DNA of 35,052 nucleotides from JAVHLK01 sp043806215 (GTDB lineage Bacteria; Desulfobacterota; Desulfomonilia; Desulfomonilales; Desulfomonilaceae). The translations under genes and the position numbers were made by a program. The DNA lies in assembly GCA_043806215.1 (NCBI GenBank), contig JAZDHD010000026.1, forward strand, positions 1 to 35,052, in the 5' to 3' direction. This document shows, in pieces, positions 7,818-15,758 of the stretch. Under the pieces are notes generated by a model that made no database searches, was not told where the DNA came from, and saw nothing but the letters and a program-made list of their open reading frames with translations. Position 1 is the first letter of the stretch; the number at the start of each line of letters is the position of its first letter.

Positions 7818-8248
7818 CGCGGCGGTGCCGGTTCCTCCTCGGGTGCGGTTTCAATCTCCAGGTTCTCGATGTTTGCCTTCCGGAGTTTTGCCATGATTTG
7901 TATTACGATCCCGTACGGCACACTCGTGTCGGCCTTCAGGCGCACGCCTCGCGCAGCGTTCTTCGCGCGGGCTTCCTGGATCTTCTCCACAAGGTTGGAC
8001 ATTTCGGCCGGCGTGCCGTCGACGGAAATCTTACCGTCGGGAGTAATTCCGATGTATACGGGTTGGGCGTCCTGCTGTGCGACCAGCGGTTCGCCGTCGG
8101 CCTTGGGAACCTTTACTGAAACGCCTTCCTGCATCATGGGCGCGGTGACCATGAAGATAATGAGCAAAACGAGCATCACGTCCACCAATGGGGTCACATT
8201 GATCTCCGACATGGCTGCCCGCCTGTTTGTGTTCATACTGAAAGCCAT
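7814..8248 (-). CDS. tolR: TolR/ExbD family biopolymer transport protein
   Basis: 144 aa. A short cytoplasmic N-terminus with MSEINVTPLVDVMLVLLIIF, the signature of TolR/ExbD, leads into one membrane helix with the conserved proton-pathway aspartate (LVDVMLV). The periplasmic domain carries ISVDGTPAEMSNL and VRLKADTSVPYGIVIQIMAKLRKANI. Start supported by GGAGGATC just upstream. It lies between tolQ (52 bp) and tolA (4-bp overlap) and forms the stator-like TolQR motor with TolQ. Confidence 0.96.
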   Translation of the reverse strand: MAFSMNTNRRAAMSEINVTPLVDVMLVLLIIFMVTAPMMQEGVSVKVPKADGEPLVAQQDAQPVYIGITPDGKISVDGTPAEMSNLVEKIQEARAKNAARGVRLKADTSVPYGIVIQIMAKLRKANIENLEIETAPEEEPAPPR

Positions 8249-8300
8249 CCGATCCTCCTTGCGACGCGGCCCCCGTCCGGCCTGATCCGGCCGATCTCAT

Positions 8301-9050
8301 CTACTTCCGTTTCCAATAGATCCGCTCAATAATATTAATGAGTTCGGAAGCGAAGTTGTCCATTTCAGTTGAAATGGTGTTGATGCGGCCCAGGAAGTAA
8401 TTGTAAAAGATTACGGCCGGGATGGCTGCGGCGAGTCCCGCAGCGGTAGCGATAAGGGCCTCGGCTATTCCCGGAGCGACCACCGACAGGGAGGCACTCT
8501 TCTCGACCCCTATACGCCGAAAGGATTCCATGATGCCCCACACGGTACCGAAGAGACCGATAAACGGCGCGGAAGAGCCCGTGGTGGCCAGAAAGTTCAC
8601 GCCCCTCTCCAGACGGGTCCGTTCAGCCGTAACCGCCTGCTGCAAAGAGCGGATGATGTTGTCCATACCGGTCCGTTCGTAATCCGGCTCCTGAGAGGAA
8701 TCCGGGGATGACCCTTGCGAACCGGCTTGAATCCTCGATATCCGGTTCAGTTCCGCGTATCCGGCCTTGAAGACGTGGGCCAGCGGACTGAAGGTGAACT
8801 GCTTGGCTTCGGCGTACAACATGGAGAACTTCCGGGATTCCCGGAACGCGTCGAAGAACAGCTGGGTCTGCTTGCGGGCCCGTGAAAGAGTTATGGCTTT
8901 GGTGAGGATAATGCCCCAGCAAATCACTGAGAACAGCAACAGCAGTACCATCACCCCCTTAACCACTAATCCGGCATCCATGACAATGGACCACAGACTG
9001 TGGTCTTGAAAAGCTTGCGTTGCCAACGCCGCGGCGGAAGCCTCGGGCAT
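8301..9050 (-). CDS. tolQ: TolQ (MotA/TolQ/ExbB proton channel family)
   Basis: 249 aa. Three membrane segments in the family pattern: about residues 24-51 (GLVVKGVMVLLLLFSVICWG), about 150-175 (LATTGSSAPFIGLFGTVWGIM), and about 190-220 (IAEALIATAAGLAAAIPAVIFYNYF). The motifs GLFGTVWGIM and EALIATAAGLAAAIPAVI are diagnostic. AAGGAG precedes the ATG. As first gene of the tol cluster it has a candidate promoter at 9083-9111. The insert with GSQGSSPDSSQEPDYERTG in the cytoplasmic loop is a small local peculiarity. Confidence 0.96.
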   Translation of the reverse strand: MPEASAAALATQAFQDHSLWSIVMDAGLVVKGVMVLLLLFSVICWGIILTKAITLSRARKQTQLFFDAFRESRKFSMLYAEAKQFTFSPLAHVFKAGYAELNRISRIQAGSQGSSPDSSQEPDYERTGMDNIIRSLQQAVTAERTRLERGVNFLATTGSSAPFIGLFGTVWGIMESFRRIGVEKSASLSVVAPGIAEALIATAAGLAAAIPAVIFYNYFLGRINTISTEMDNFASELINIIERIYWKRK

Positions 9051-9082
9051 GGAGAGTATCTCCTTTCTTGCGAGTAATGGGA

Positions 9083-9111
9083 TCTTTATTCCAAAATCAC
9101 TGGTAAGTCAA
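9083..9111 (-). promoter_or_regulatory. tolQ: Putative tolQ promoter with overlapping inverted repeat
   Basis: Minus strand: TTGACT (9106-9111), 17-bp spacer, TAAAGA (9083-9088). A perfect inverted repeat AAGTCA-AGTTA-TGACTT (9105-9121) covers the -35, a natural place for a repressor or activator site. The leader would be about 25 nt. Confidence 0.4.
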
Positions 9112-9475
9112 GTTATGACTTGATTTGTAAGGCGTTATGCGGAAAACATAAGGTTGTGCATGATGTTTAGCGACGCGATACAAGGCTCAGCCCCGCGGTC
9201 CGTCAGATGTTGTCTTCCGAGATCCCGGTTTTGGTGCTATAAAGGAAACGGCTGCATCCGGAACAGACATATCTCGTTATGGCGGCCCTTTCTTGCCGGC
9301 AGTCGTTGGTTTCTCCGCCTTATCCGCCCGCACGGTCGAATCCCGGAATAACGGAACCACTTGTCCTACGGATCTCGGAAAGTTAGCAATGGATTTACAG
9401 ACATTTTATAAGGGATTTTGTTCCGGATGAAGTAATATCCCGGTGTGGAGCAGGGCCCGGATTGTATGAAACGTC

Positions 9476-9505
9476 TTGACATCTGGCCTGAATTTGTTGT
9501 ATTTT
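9476..9505 (+). promoter_or_regulatory. Putative promoter of the giant pseudo-receiver gene
   Basis: TTGACA (9476-9481), 18-bp spacer, TATTTT (9500-9505). The start codon at 9528 follows a GAGG ribosome-binding site (spacing five), giving a short leader of about 16 nt. Confidence 0.6.
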
Positions 9506-9527
9506 AAAGAAAAATTGTGAGGTCGCT

Positions 9528-12500
9528 ATGTCCTATCGGATCGTCGTGGCCGACAAGGATGCTCGGAGCCGCGAAGCGGTGACCCGCTTTCTCGTGGCTG
9601 AAGACAGCACGTTTGTGGGTGTTTCCAGCGCCACAGAGCTCAAGAAGGCCATCAAAACCGAAAAGCCTCATCTCATCATTTTGAATTCCATCCTTCAAGA
9701 TGACCGGGGCTGGAGTGCCGTTCATCAGGTGGTAAAAGGCATTAAGGCTTCAAGGGATTACGCGGATATTCCGGTGCTGCTCATGACCGGTGATCCCGGG
9801 AGTCCCGCGCCGGGGGAAGTGAACGCCGCAGGCGTGGACCGCTACCTTACCAAACCCATCGACGGCGGCAAACTCAAACAAGCCGTCGAATCGCTTCTCG
9901 GCATATCCACCACAACGACTGTTCAAGATGAAGACGAAGAGATCATGATCGATTTCGCGGACGATGACTCCGGCGATATGACGGAGGAATTGCTTGCCAT
10001 GTCCAACGTGGCATTGGACGCGGAAGAGCCTTCTACCGATGTCGGCGACACGGTGGAGATAGACACCGGCACCCTGGTGGCGGAACTGGATCATGTCGGC
10101 GATATGACCGGGGAAGAGGCCTATGAAGACACGGTTCGTCTCAATCTTGAAGATATGGGCCTTGACGACGATCTGGATGATTCCACCGCGTTCGAACCGA
10201 CCATAGAGTTGGTCGCGGATGTGCCCACCGACTTTGCCGAACCCGTCGGTGCAAGGTCGGGCGGCGCGCGTGCCAAGTCTGCGGACTCATCCGTTGAAAT
10301 AGAGCTTGATACGGGCGAAGAGTCCATTGAAATCGACATGGCCGAGGAGGACGATGAACTCGACCTGGATTTGGATTCGGACGATCAAGACCTCGATCTG
10401 GAAATCGAATCCGCCGGCGGAGCGCAATCCGTCGATATAGATCTCGATTCCGGTGAGCGGAGCATTGAGTTGGATTTCGGCCCCGGTGATCGAGGCGGCG
10501 AATTGGAACTCGATGCAGGAGAAGAACCGGCCGACCTGGATCTTGGGGACGGGGACGAGGCCCTGGACTTCGATCTGGACGCGGAACCATCCGAATCGTT
10601 GCCGGATTTCTCTTCCATTACCCGGGAATTCGACCAACAGACGGACCCGTACATGAAGGACTCGATTACGGTCGAGATGGATGTGGATGAACTCGATCTT
10701 GAATTGGATTCGGACGCCGGCGACGAGGGATTTACTCCGGGAAGAGGAGAGGTCGGCTCCATCGATCCCGATGATAAGGAGATCGAGCAGCTCCTGGACA
10801 TCCAGGAGCCTTCCAGCGTACTCACATCCGACGATCTGGATCTCGATGACGACTCCCTGCTCCAGGAAACCGTTCAGGAAATCTCTCTATCGGACGACAT
10901 CATCGATCTGGAAGACGACACCGAGATCAGAGAAATGGAAGAGGAACATCTGGAAGCCGTTCAGCCCGGCGACTACGATTCCTTGACCATGGACCTGGAT
11001 GAGACCGTTCCCGTCGAAGACATGGATATGGAACAGCTGGCGCAGGAAGACCTGGGAACCATAGACCTGGACGACACCGAAGACGCGGGTTTGGAACTCG
11101 AATCGCAATTGGATATGACGGGACCGTTGGATATCGACGAGGACGAATTGAGCCTTGACGAGGTTCCCGAAGAGGAAATGACCACGCAGGAGTTCTTCGG
11201 CGAGGAGTTGCCCACCGAAGAATTTCCCACGGAGAGATTTCCCACGGAAAAGACCCGTGATCTCAAGGCCCGGGAAGAGATCACGCTGGATGATATCGAT
11301 TTCGGACAAGATGTCGGCGCACACCCCATCGATGAGATTCCTCTGGAAGAAATGACTTTGGAAACCGAGGAAAGGAGTGAGGCCCTTTTTGCGGAAAGCC
11401 GGGACGAAGAACCCGTGCTGGAGGTCACCGAAGACATTTCCTTGGATGAGATTGCCGTCGAAGAAGGGGGCGACGACAGGACGGTCAAGATCGAGCAGCT
11501 TATCGAGCCGCTGCGGCCTGCACCGGCCCCGGCTGCCGCCGTCGTGGAGAAGGCTCCTCCCGGAGTTCCCGCACCTCGGATGGAGCGGGCTCCTCAAGCC
11601 CCGGGTGTGTCCGTATCCGAGATGCTTAGTAAGCCCGAACTCGTGCAGTTGCTCAAATCGGTTGTGGGGGAGAGCATTACCGGGGCCGGCCCGGGAAAGG
11701 CCGATTTCACCGGGTCCCTGGATTCATCCTTACGGGAAACTCTGCCGGACAAGAACGAGTTCACTGCAGCCTTTTCCCGGTCGGTTCAGTCGGCGCTGCC
11801 GGCCAAAGACGAGATTCTGGACAGGATCGTGGCGGGTATGGCCGGATCCCTGCCCACCCAGGAAGAGATCTTCTCCCGTATCGACGAGATGGTGAAGAAC
11901 TCCGTGCCCTCTCGGGAAGCGATCACCCGACATGTGGAAGAGGCCATAAGGGAGGCTCTTCCCCGTACCGACATGATTTCGGAAAGGCTGGAAGCCGCCG
12001 CAAGAGGGGTCCCGTCGGAAGCGGAAATCAATGAGCGCATCGACGCGTTTCTTTCGGCCTTACCTTCATCCGAGACTTTCATGGAGCGCATTGATTCGGT
12101 TCTCGGTTCAATGCTTTCCAAAGATGAAATCGACCGGCGGCTCGACGAAACCCTGCGGTCCCTGCCGTCCTCCGAAACGCTTATGGCACGGGTGGACGAA
12201 GCCCTGGCGGCCATGCCTTCACGTGAAGACCTCGACCATCGGCTGGACGACGCCATCGCACGTGTCTTGCCGTCCGCCGACGGATTGAGGGAACGGATGG
12301 ACGAGGTGCTGAAAGCGGTTCCGTCCGCCGAAGAGATGGACCGTCGATTCTCCGAAGCCGTGAAACAGGTCCTGCCGTCCGGAGACGTCCTTGGAGAGCG
12401 GATGGACGAGGCGCTGAAAGCGATTCCATCCGGCGAAGAGATTGATCGTCGATTTTCCGAGGCATTGGAGAGGTCCTTGCCGTCGGCCGATGTATTTGCG

Positions 12501-14069
12501 GAACGGATGGACGAGGCGTTGAAAGCTATTCCATCCGGAGAAGACGTGGACGGGAAGCTGTTGGAGGTCCTGGCCCAAGTCCTTCCTTCCGCGGAGAGCT
12601 TCGCACGACGCATGGACGAAACACTGGGCGCCTTGCCGTCTCGTGAAGAGACGGAGCGGCGTATGGATGCCGCAATGGCCGCGGCATTCCCATCGTCGGA
12701 AGTGATCGAGGCTGCATTCGAGGACGTGTTGAAGGCGTTTCCATCCCGGGAGGACATCGACGGTCGGTTGTCGGCCTCGCTGGCCAATGCCGTGCCCACT
12801 TCGGAGATCTTCGCGGAACGCTTGGACGAGGCACTCAAGGCCATTCCGCCCCGGGAAGAGGTGGAGCGGCGTATCGAGGAGGCGTTGGCAGGGTCCATTC
12901 CCTCGGAGGGGGCCATAACCGAGCGTATCGACAGAGCCATGTCGGCCATCCCTTCTCAGCAGGATATCCGGGATCGTATCGACTATGCATTGGCTGCGGT
13001 TCCCATTTCGGTGGAAGGGGCAATGGCACGGCTGCAGTCTGCATTGGCGGACACGCCTACGAAGGACGATATCGTCAAGAGAGTGGACGAAGCGATTGAG
13101 GCTCTGCCTTCCGCGGACGCGATCATGGAACGTATCGATGCGGCGTTGGCCAATGTGCCCACGCGGGAGGAGATCACGGGTCGGGTTGAGCACGCATTGG
13201 CGGGGCTGCCCTCCCAGGAGATCATTCTGCGGAGTATCGAGGGAGCGCTGAAAGGTGCGGCATCGCCTGAAACCTTCAGAGAGCGCCTCGACGCGTCGCT
13301 TGCCTCGGCCATCGCTCCTGAAATGGTTGCAGAGAGGCTTGACCAGGCCCTGAGAATCATGCCGTCACAGGAGTATATCCGGCTCCGGTTGGACGACGCC
13401 TTCTCCGCCTTCCCATCAGCCGACGTGCTCAATACAAGAGTGGATAGGGCGCTTCGCGGATTCCCCAGCGGGGAGGAGATGCTCGGCAGGATCGAAGCCG
13501 CATTGAGTGCCATACCTTCCGCAGAATCCATGGAAGAACGTCTTCAGTCGGCACTTCATGCAATTCCATCCGGAAACGTGATCATGGAGAGGGTTGAGGA
13601 ACGTCTCGGATCCGTTCCGACCGTCAACGATATGACCGCCCGTATGGACGAATACCTTGCCTCTCTGATGCCGAGCAAGGAAGAAGTGTCGTCGAGCCTT
13701 CACGGCATACTGGAGAACAGAATCAACAATGTGCTTTCCGACGATGACTTGAAACGTGCGATTATCGAACTGCTTCCCGAAACGCAGCGCATACTGGAAA
13801 CCATCCAGTCCGCTCTCCCCGAGAAGGAGCGTATGCGGGAAACTCTCGCCTACGGGATCACCGAGGCCGTCCAAAGCACCCTACCCGAGAGGACATGGCT
13901 CGAGAGTGTCTCCAGGGGACTCTTCGACGAAAGAAGCAAGGGCCTGCTTCCCACGAGGGACGAGGTGGTGGCTCTCATGCGCGAAGAAGTGAGAGAGAAG
14001 CTTCTCGGCATTGTGGAGAAGATAGTCAGGGAAGAGATCAAGCGGCTCTCGGACGATCTGTCCTCCTGA
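9528..14069 (+). CDS. Giant pseudo-receiver protein with acidic region and tandem 17/18-aa helical repeats
   Basis: 1513 aa with four regions. Residues 1-125 are a response-regulator receiver fold (VVADKDARSR, LIILN, VLLMTGD, YLTKPID); the phospho-acceptor Asp is Asn53 and one acidic-pocket Asp is Ala8, while Thr87 and Lys109 are kept, so it should not be phosphorylated in the usual way. Residues about 130-660 are extremely Asp/Glu-rich and low complexity. A Pro/Ala linker (660-690) follows. Residues about 739-1382 are some 38 tandem repeats of 17 or 18 residues, consensus (L/I)PSxExxxxRxDEALxA. The C-terminus (EEVREKLLGIVEKIVREEIKRL) is a charged amphipathic helix. The layout recalls Myxococcus FrzS and AglZ, pseudo-receivers fused to long helical rods that mark cell poles; that is analogy only. 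No signal or membrane segment; probably a cytoplasmic scaffold. Confidence 0.9.
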   Translation: MSYRIVVADKDARSREAVTRFLVAEDSTFVGVSSATELKKAIKTEKPHLIILNSILQDDRGWSAVHQVVKGIKASRDYADIPVLLMTGDPGSPAPGEVNAAGVDRYLTKPIDGGKLKQAVESLLGISTTTTVQDEDEEIMIDFADDDSGDMTEELLAMSNVALDAEEPSTDVGDTVEIDTGTLVAELDHVGDMTGEEAYEDTVRLNLEDMGLDDDLDDSTAFEPTIELVADVPTDFAEPVGARSGGARAKSADSSVEIELDTGEESIEIDMAEEDDELDLDLDSDDQDLDLEIESAGGAQSVDIDLDSGERSIELDFGPGDRGGELELDAGEEPADLDLGDGDEALDFDLDAEPSESLPDFSSITREFDQQTDPYMKDSITVEMDVDELDLELDSDAGDEGFTPGRGEVGSIDPDDKEIEQLLDIQEPSSVLTSDDLDLDDDSLLQETVQEISLSDDIIDLEDDTEIREMEEEHLEAVQPGDYDSLTMDLDETVPVEDMDMEQLAQEDLGTIDLDDTEDAGLELESQLDMTGPLDIDEDELSLDEVPEEEMTTQEFFGEELPTEEFPTERFPTEKTRDLKAREEITLDDIDFGQDVGAHPIDEIPLEEMTLETEERSEALFAESRDEEPVLEVTEDISLDEIAVEEGGDDRTVKIEQLIEPLRPAPAPAAAVVEKAPPGVPAPRMERAPQAPGVSVSEMLSKPELVQLLKSVVGESITGAGPGKADFTGSLDSSLRETLPDKNEFTAAFSRSVQSALPAKDEILDRIVAGMAGSLPTQEEIFSRIDEMVKNSVPSREAITRHVEEAIREALPRTDMISERLEAAARGVPSEAEINERIDAFLSALPSSETFMERIDSVLGSMLSKDEIDRRLDETLRSLPSSETLMARVDEALAAMPSREDLDHRLDDAIARVLPSADGLRERMDEVLKAVPSAEEMDRRFSEAVKQVLPSGDVLGERMDEALKAIPSGEEIDRRFSEALERSLPSADVFAERMDEALKAIPSGEDVDGKLLEVLAQVLPSAESFARRMDETLGALPSREETERRMDAAMAAAFPSSEVIEAAFEDVLKAFPSREDIDGRLSASLANAVPTSEIFAERLDEALKAIPPREEVERRIEEALAGSIPSEGAITERIDRAMSAIPSQQDIRDRIDYALAAVPISVEGAMARLQSALADTPTKDDIVKRVDEAIEALPSADAIMERIDAALANVPTREEITGRVEHALAGLPSQEIILRSIEGALKGAASPETFRERLDASLASAIAPEMVAERLDQALRIMPSQEYIRLRLDDAFSAFPSADVLNTRVDRALRGFPSGEEMLGRIEAALSAIPSAESMEERLQSALHAIPSGNVIMERVEERLGSVPTVNDMTARMDEYLASLMPSKEEVSSSLHGILENRINNVLSDDDLKRAIIELLPETQRILETIQSALPEKERMRETLAYGITEAVQSTLPERTWLESVSRGLFDERSKGLLPTRDEVVALMREEVREKLLGIVEKIVREEIKRLSDDLSS
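11742..13674 (+). repeat. Coding tandem repeats (51/54-bp units, about 38 copies)
   Basis: Within the giant gene the protein repeats every 17 or 18 residues. In the middle part (about 12120-12900) the lengths alternate 17, 18, 17, 18, making a 35-residue (105-bp) double unit in which the odd unit has ..ERMDEALKAI and the even unit DRRFSEAL..SL. At the DNA level the units have diverged, so this is an old expansion held by selection on the protein, not a recent slippage array. Confidence 0.85.
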
Positions 14070-14471
14070 AGAGGGCGTCCCGTCTCCCCCCGGCGAAGGC
14101 CCATAGGCATTACTTAAGCCCGTTGGTCGGCTTGGACTTGGGTTCATTCATAACGTCCCGAAGGGACCCGTCCCGCGTCTCGCGGGATTAGCCGGGCCTT
14201 TCAAGGCCCGGAAATCGACTTTATCCCGTTCTTCCGGGGGATTAATCCCCCGGCAAAATTCCTAAGTGCCTTCGGCACACTAAGACCGCTGCATCTCAAC
14301 ACCGAAAACGGTGTGCATGCCTCGATTCGTGTGCCGGTTGAAGTACGGGTTGGCTGCCGGAATCCTTAAGTTGGCGCCTAAGGGCCTACGCAGGGATGAC
14401 GGTCTAAGGACGACAGGCAGGATGCCGTGCGTCGTGAGAGAGCCTATCGTGAGGGACCGGCCTTCGGCTGC
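14070..14471. other. Intergenic region with a run of hairpins
   Basis: The 400 bp after the giant gene contain no gene I can support. Positions 14155-14314 hold the hairpin cluster listed separately; 14315-14471 shows nothing recognisable. No classical T-tailed terminator follows the giant gene. Confidence 0.6.
14155..14314. repeat. Cluster of six perfect palindromes
   Basis: Six different perfect stem-loops occur in 160 bp: GTCCC-GAA-GGGAC (14155-14167), TCCCGCG-TCT-CGCGGGA (14171-14187), CCGGGCCTT-TC-AAGGCCCGG (14192-14211), the 20-bp perfect palindrome at 14234-14253 (CCGGGGGATT and its complement), GTGCC-TTC-GGCAC (14266-14278), and ACACCG-AAAA-CGGTGT (14299-14314). None is followed by a T-run, so they are not ordinary terminators in series. 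Confidence 0.8.
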
Positions 14472-14681
14472 TTACTTTTCCAGTGCCGCCAGTATGGGGC
14501 AATTTGCACAGGGCAGAGACCGTGCAATTGTCGTATTTAATGGAGTCTTGGCATTACGTGGTGGTTTTCCCGATCTTCTTGAAATCTCCAGGCATGTTTT
14601 TCTCGTCCAGCGGCCTTTCAGCGGCTTGCATTCAATAATCTCGTGAGCTTCAAGCCAAGCTCGGGCGTCCGTATAGACCAT
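14472..14681 (-). CDS. Small four-cysteine protein (KGRW family, member 1)
   Basis: 69 aa. The ATG at 14681 has GGAG at ideal spacing and a strong promoter about 85 nt further up. Four cysteines (C18, C30, C58, C61) are arranged C-x3-KGRW-x4-C-L ... PC-x2-C-x-IL, suggesting a small metal-binding fold. The protein at 23541-23825 in this window has the same pattern, starting from a shared AWL-(E/D)-x-H, so the two are paralogs. I do not recognise a named family. The size, lack of signal peptide and basic middle would fit a nucleic-acid- or protein-binding adaptor, but this is speculation. Confidence 0.75.
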   Translation of the reverse strand: MVYTDARAWLEAHEIIECKPLKGRWTRKTCLEISRRSGKPPRNAKTPLNTTIARSLPCANCPILAALEK

Positions 14682-14773
14682 ACTTCACTCCATAATCCCC
14701 CAGAGCCATCCTCTCAATGCTCAATCAGAGACAAACAATTAGCCACAAAAAATAAAGACATATTTCATTATTC

Positions 14774-14801
14774 AGTATACGTGACTAAGAATAAAAGTCA
14801 A
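14774..14801 (-). promoter_or_regulatory. Promoter of the small four-cysteine gene
   Basis: Minus strand: TTGACT (14796-14801), 16-bp spacer, TATACT (14774-14779), inside a markedly AT-rich stretch (14730-14820). Leaves a leader of about 85 nt. One of the better promoter matches in the window. Confidence 0.6.
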
Positions 14802-14862
14802 GATATTTCAAGTGTGAAAGGTATTCGCTCAGGTGCGGGTCCGTCGACGGAGCATAGTCAGG

Positions 14863-14891
14863 CCCTGCCCTTATGACGGATAAGGGCAGGG
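14863..14891 (-). terminator. Stem-loop after the CooC-like gene
   Basis: A perfect 12-bp stem, CCCTGCCCTTAT / ATAAGGGCAGGG, with a five-base loop, 38 bp beyond the stop codon of the CooC-like gene. It lacks a U-tract, so it may act as an RNA 3'-end stabiliser instead of a factor-independent terminator. Confidence 0.45.
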
Positions 14892-14929
14892 GAGACGCCG
14901 GCCACTCAACCTCCCGAATCGTGAAGAGG

Positions 14930-15700
14930 TCAAGGTAAGATGGTGAGCTTTTCGAGCATTTGCTTCACGGCCTTGTAAGAGGGCGCTTCACTGGAGATCT
15001 TGATCAACGGTTCGCCCCGAAGGTCGAGATCGACCAACATTTCGTCAAAGGGGATAATGGCCTCCGGCGGATACGGGAGCTTTTCAATCTCCCTTCGCGT
15101 ATTCTCCGGCAAGTCCTCCGCCGTACCCGCCACTCGGCTCAGGATAAGGTGCTTGTTGTGGATACGCCCCTGGAGTTCATCGATCAACTCGACGATCCGT
15201 GTGATGGTGCGGAGGCTTCTCGGAGCCGGATCCGAAATCACGAAGAGATGGTCCACCTCTTCCTCCGTTCTCCGGGAAAGGTGTTCCATGCCGGCTTCAT
15301 TGTCGATGACCACATGCGAGTAGTTTCCGGTGAGCCGTGAGATAATTTCCCGCAGAATGTTGTTGGCCATGCAGTAGCAACCGGGTCCCTCAGGACGTCC
15401 CATGGAGAGAAAATCCAAGTCTTTGGTCTCTTCGAGAGAAGCCTGGATCTGATACTCCATGAAACGGTCCTTGGTCATTCCGCCGGGAACATCTCCGCCC
15501 ATTTTCCGGGTATCTTCACGGATGCATCCCACACTGCGCGGTTCCCGTATTCCCAGCACTTCATGGAGATTCGAATTGGAATCCGCATCTATCGCCAATA
15601 ACGGCTTCTTGCCGGCTTCAATCAAGGCCTTGATTATTAACGACGTGATGGATGTTTTCCCTACCCCGCCTTTGCCGGCAACCGCCAACGTTGTTCCCAT
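14930..15700 (-). CDS. cooC: CooC-type nickel-insertion/maturation ATPase
   Basis: A 256-aa member of the MinD/NifH-like deviant Walker ATPases. The P-loop AGKGGVGKT occupies residues 8-16, switch I is IDADSNSNLHEVLG (37-50), and GPGCYC places the C108-x-C110 pair typical of CooC, where it binds metal at the dimer interface. VVIDNEAGMEHLSRRT and LFVISDPAPRSLRTITRI complete the family signature. CooC proteins mature nickel-containing CO dehydrogenase or acetyl-CoA synthase. The start at 15700 (AGGA upstream) is chosen over an open frame reaching 15835, because the extra residues are translated intergenic repeats. The MetE-core-like gene lies upstream on the same strand, consistent with a one-carbon role. 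No CODH gene is in the window. Confidence 0.9.
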   Translation of the reverse strand: MGTTLAVAGKGGVGKTSITSLIIKALIEAGKKPLLAIDADSNSNLHEVLGIREPRSVGCIREDTRKMGGDVPGGMTKDRFMEYQIQASLEETKDLDFLSMGRPEGPGCYCMANNILREIISRLTGNYSHVVIDNEAGMEHLSRRTEEEVDHLFVISDPAPRSLRTITRIVELIDELQGRIHNKHLILSRVAGTAEDLPENTRREIEKLPYPPEAIIPFDEMLVDLDLRGEPLIKISSEAPSYKAVKQMLEKLTILP

Positions 15701-15713
15701 ATGTGATCCTTTC

Positions 15714-15750
15714 CTTACTAAGTGTTCCATGGCACAAATACGGTCGCACA
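15714..15750 (-). repeat. Dispersed repeat module A, copy 2
   Basis: TGGCACAAATACGGTCGC at 15730-15747; its distal end, read on the gene strand, is CACTTAGTAAGG, which leads into the ribosome-binding region of the CooC-like gene. The core is 29 bp from that start codon. The flank GACGGTTCGGCTTGTGCG is shared with copy 7 at 34662. Confidence 0.75.
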
Positions 15751-15758
15751 AGCCGAAC

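Larger units (their letters stand above)
9051..9527. other. Divergent intergenic region tolQ / giant gene
   Basis: No gene is evident in these 477 bp. It holds the tolQ promoter with an overlapping inverted repeat (9105-9121), the plus-strand promoter of the giant gene, and an 11-bp inverted pair CATCCGGAACA (9255-9265) / TGTTCCGGATG (9419-9429) placed 153 bp apart. The middle part, 9180-9400, shows no recognisable RNA fold or coding bias. Confidence 0.6.

Noticed and set aside
11786..12949. A 387-aa open frame on the minus strand inside the giant gene (and a similar 324-aa one at 12219-13193)
   Set aside because: It is Ser/Arg-rich and periodic because it is the shadow of the coding repeats on the plus strand. 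It has no family motifs and overlaps a well-supported gene.
14311..14646. A 111-aa open frame on the plus strand
   Set aside because: It overlaps antisense the small four-cysteine gene, which has a promoter, a ribosome-binding site and a paralog.
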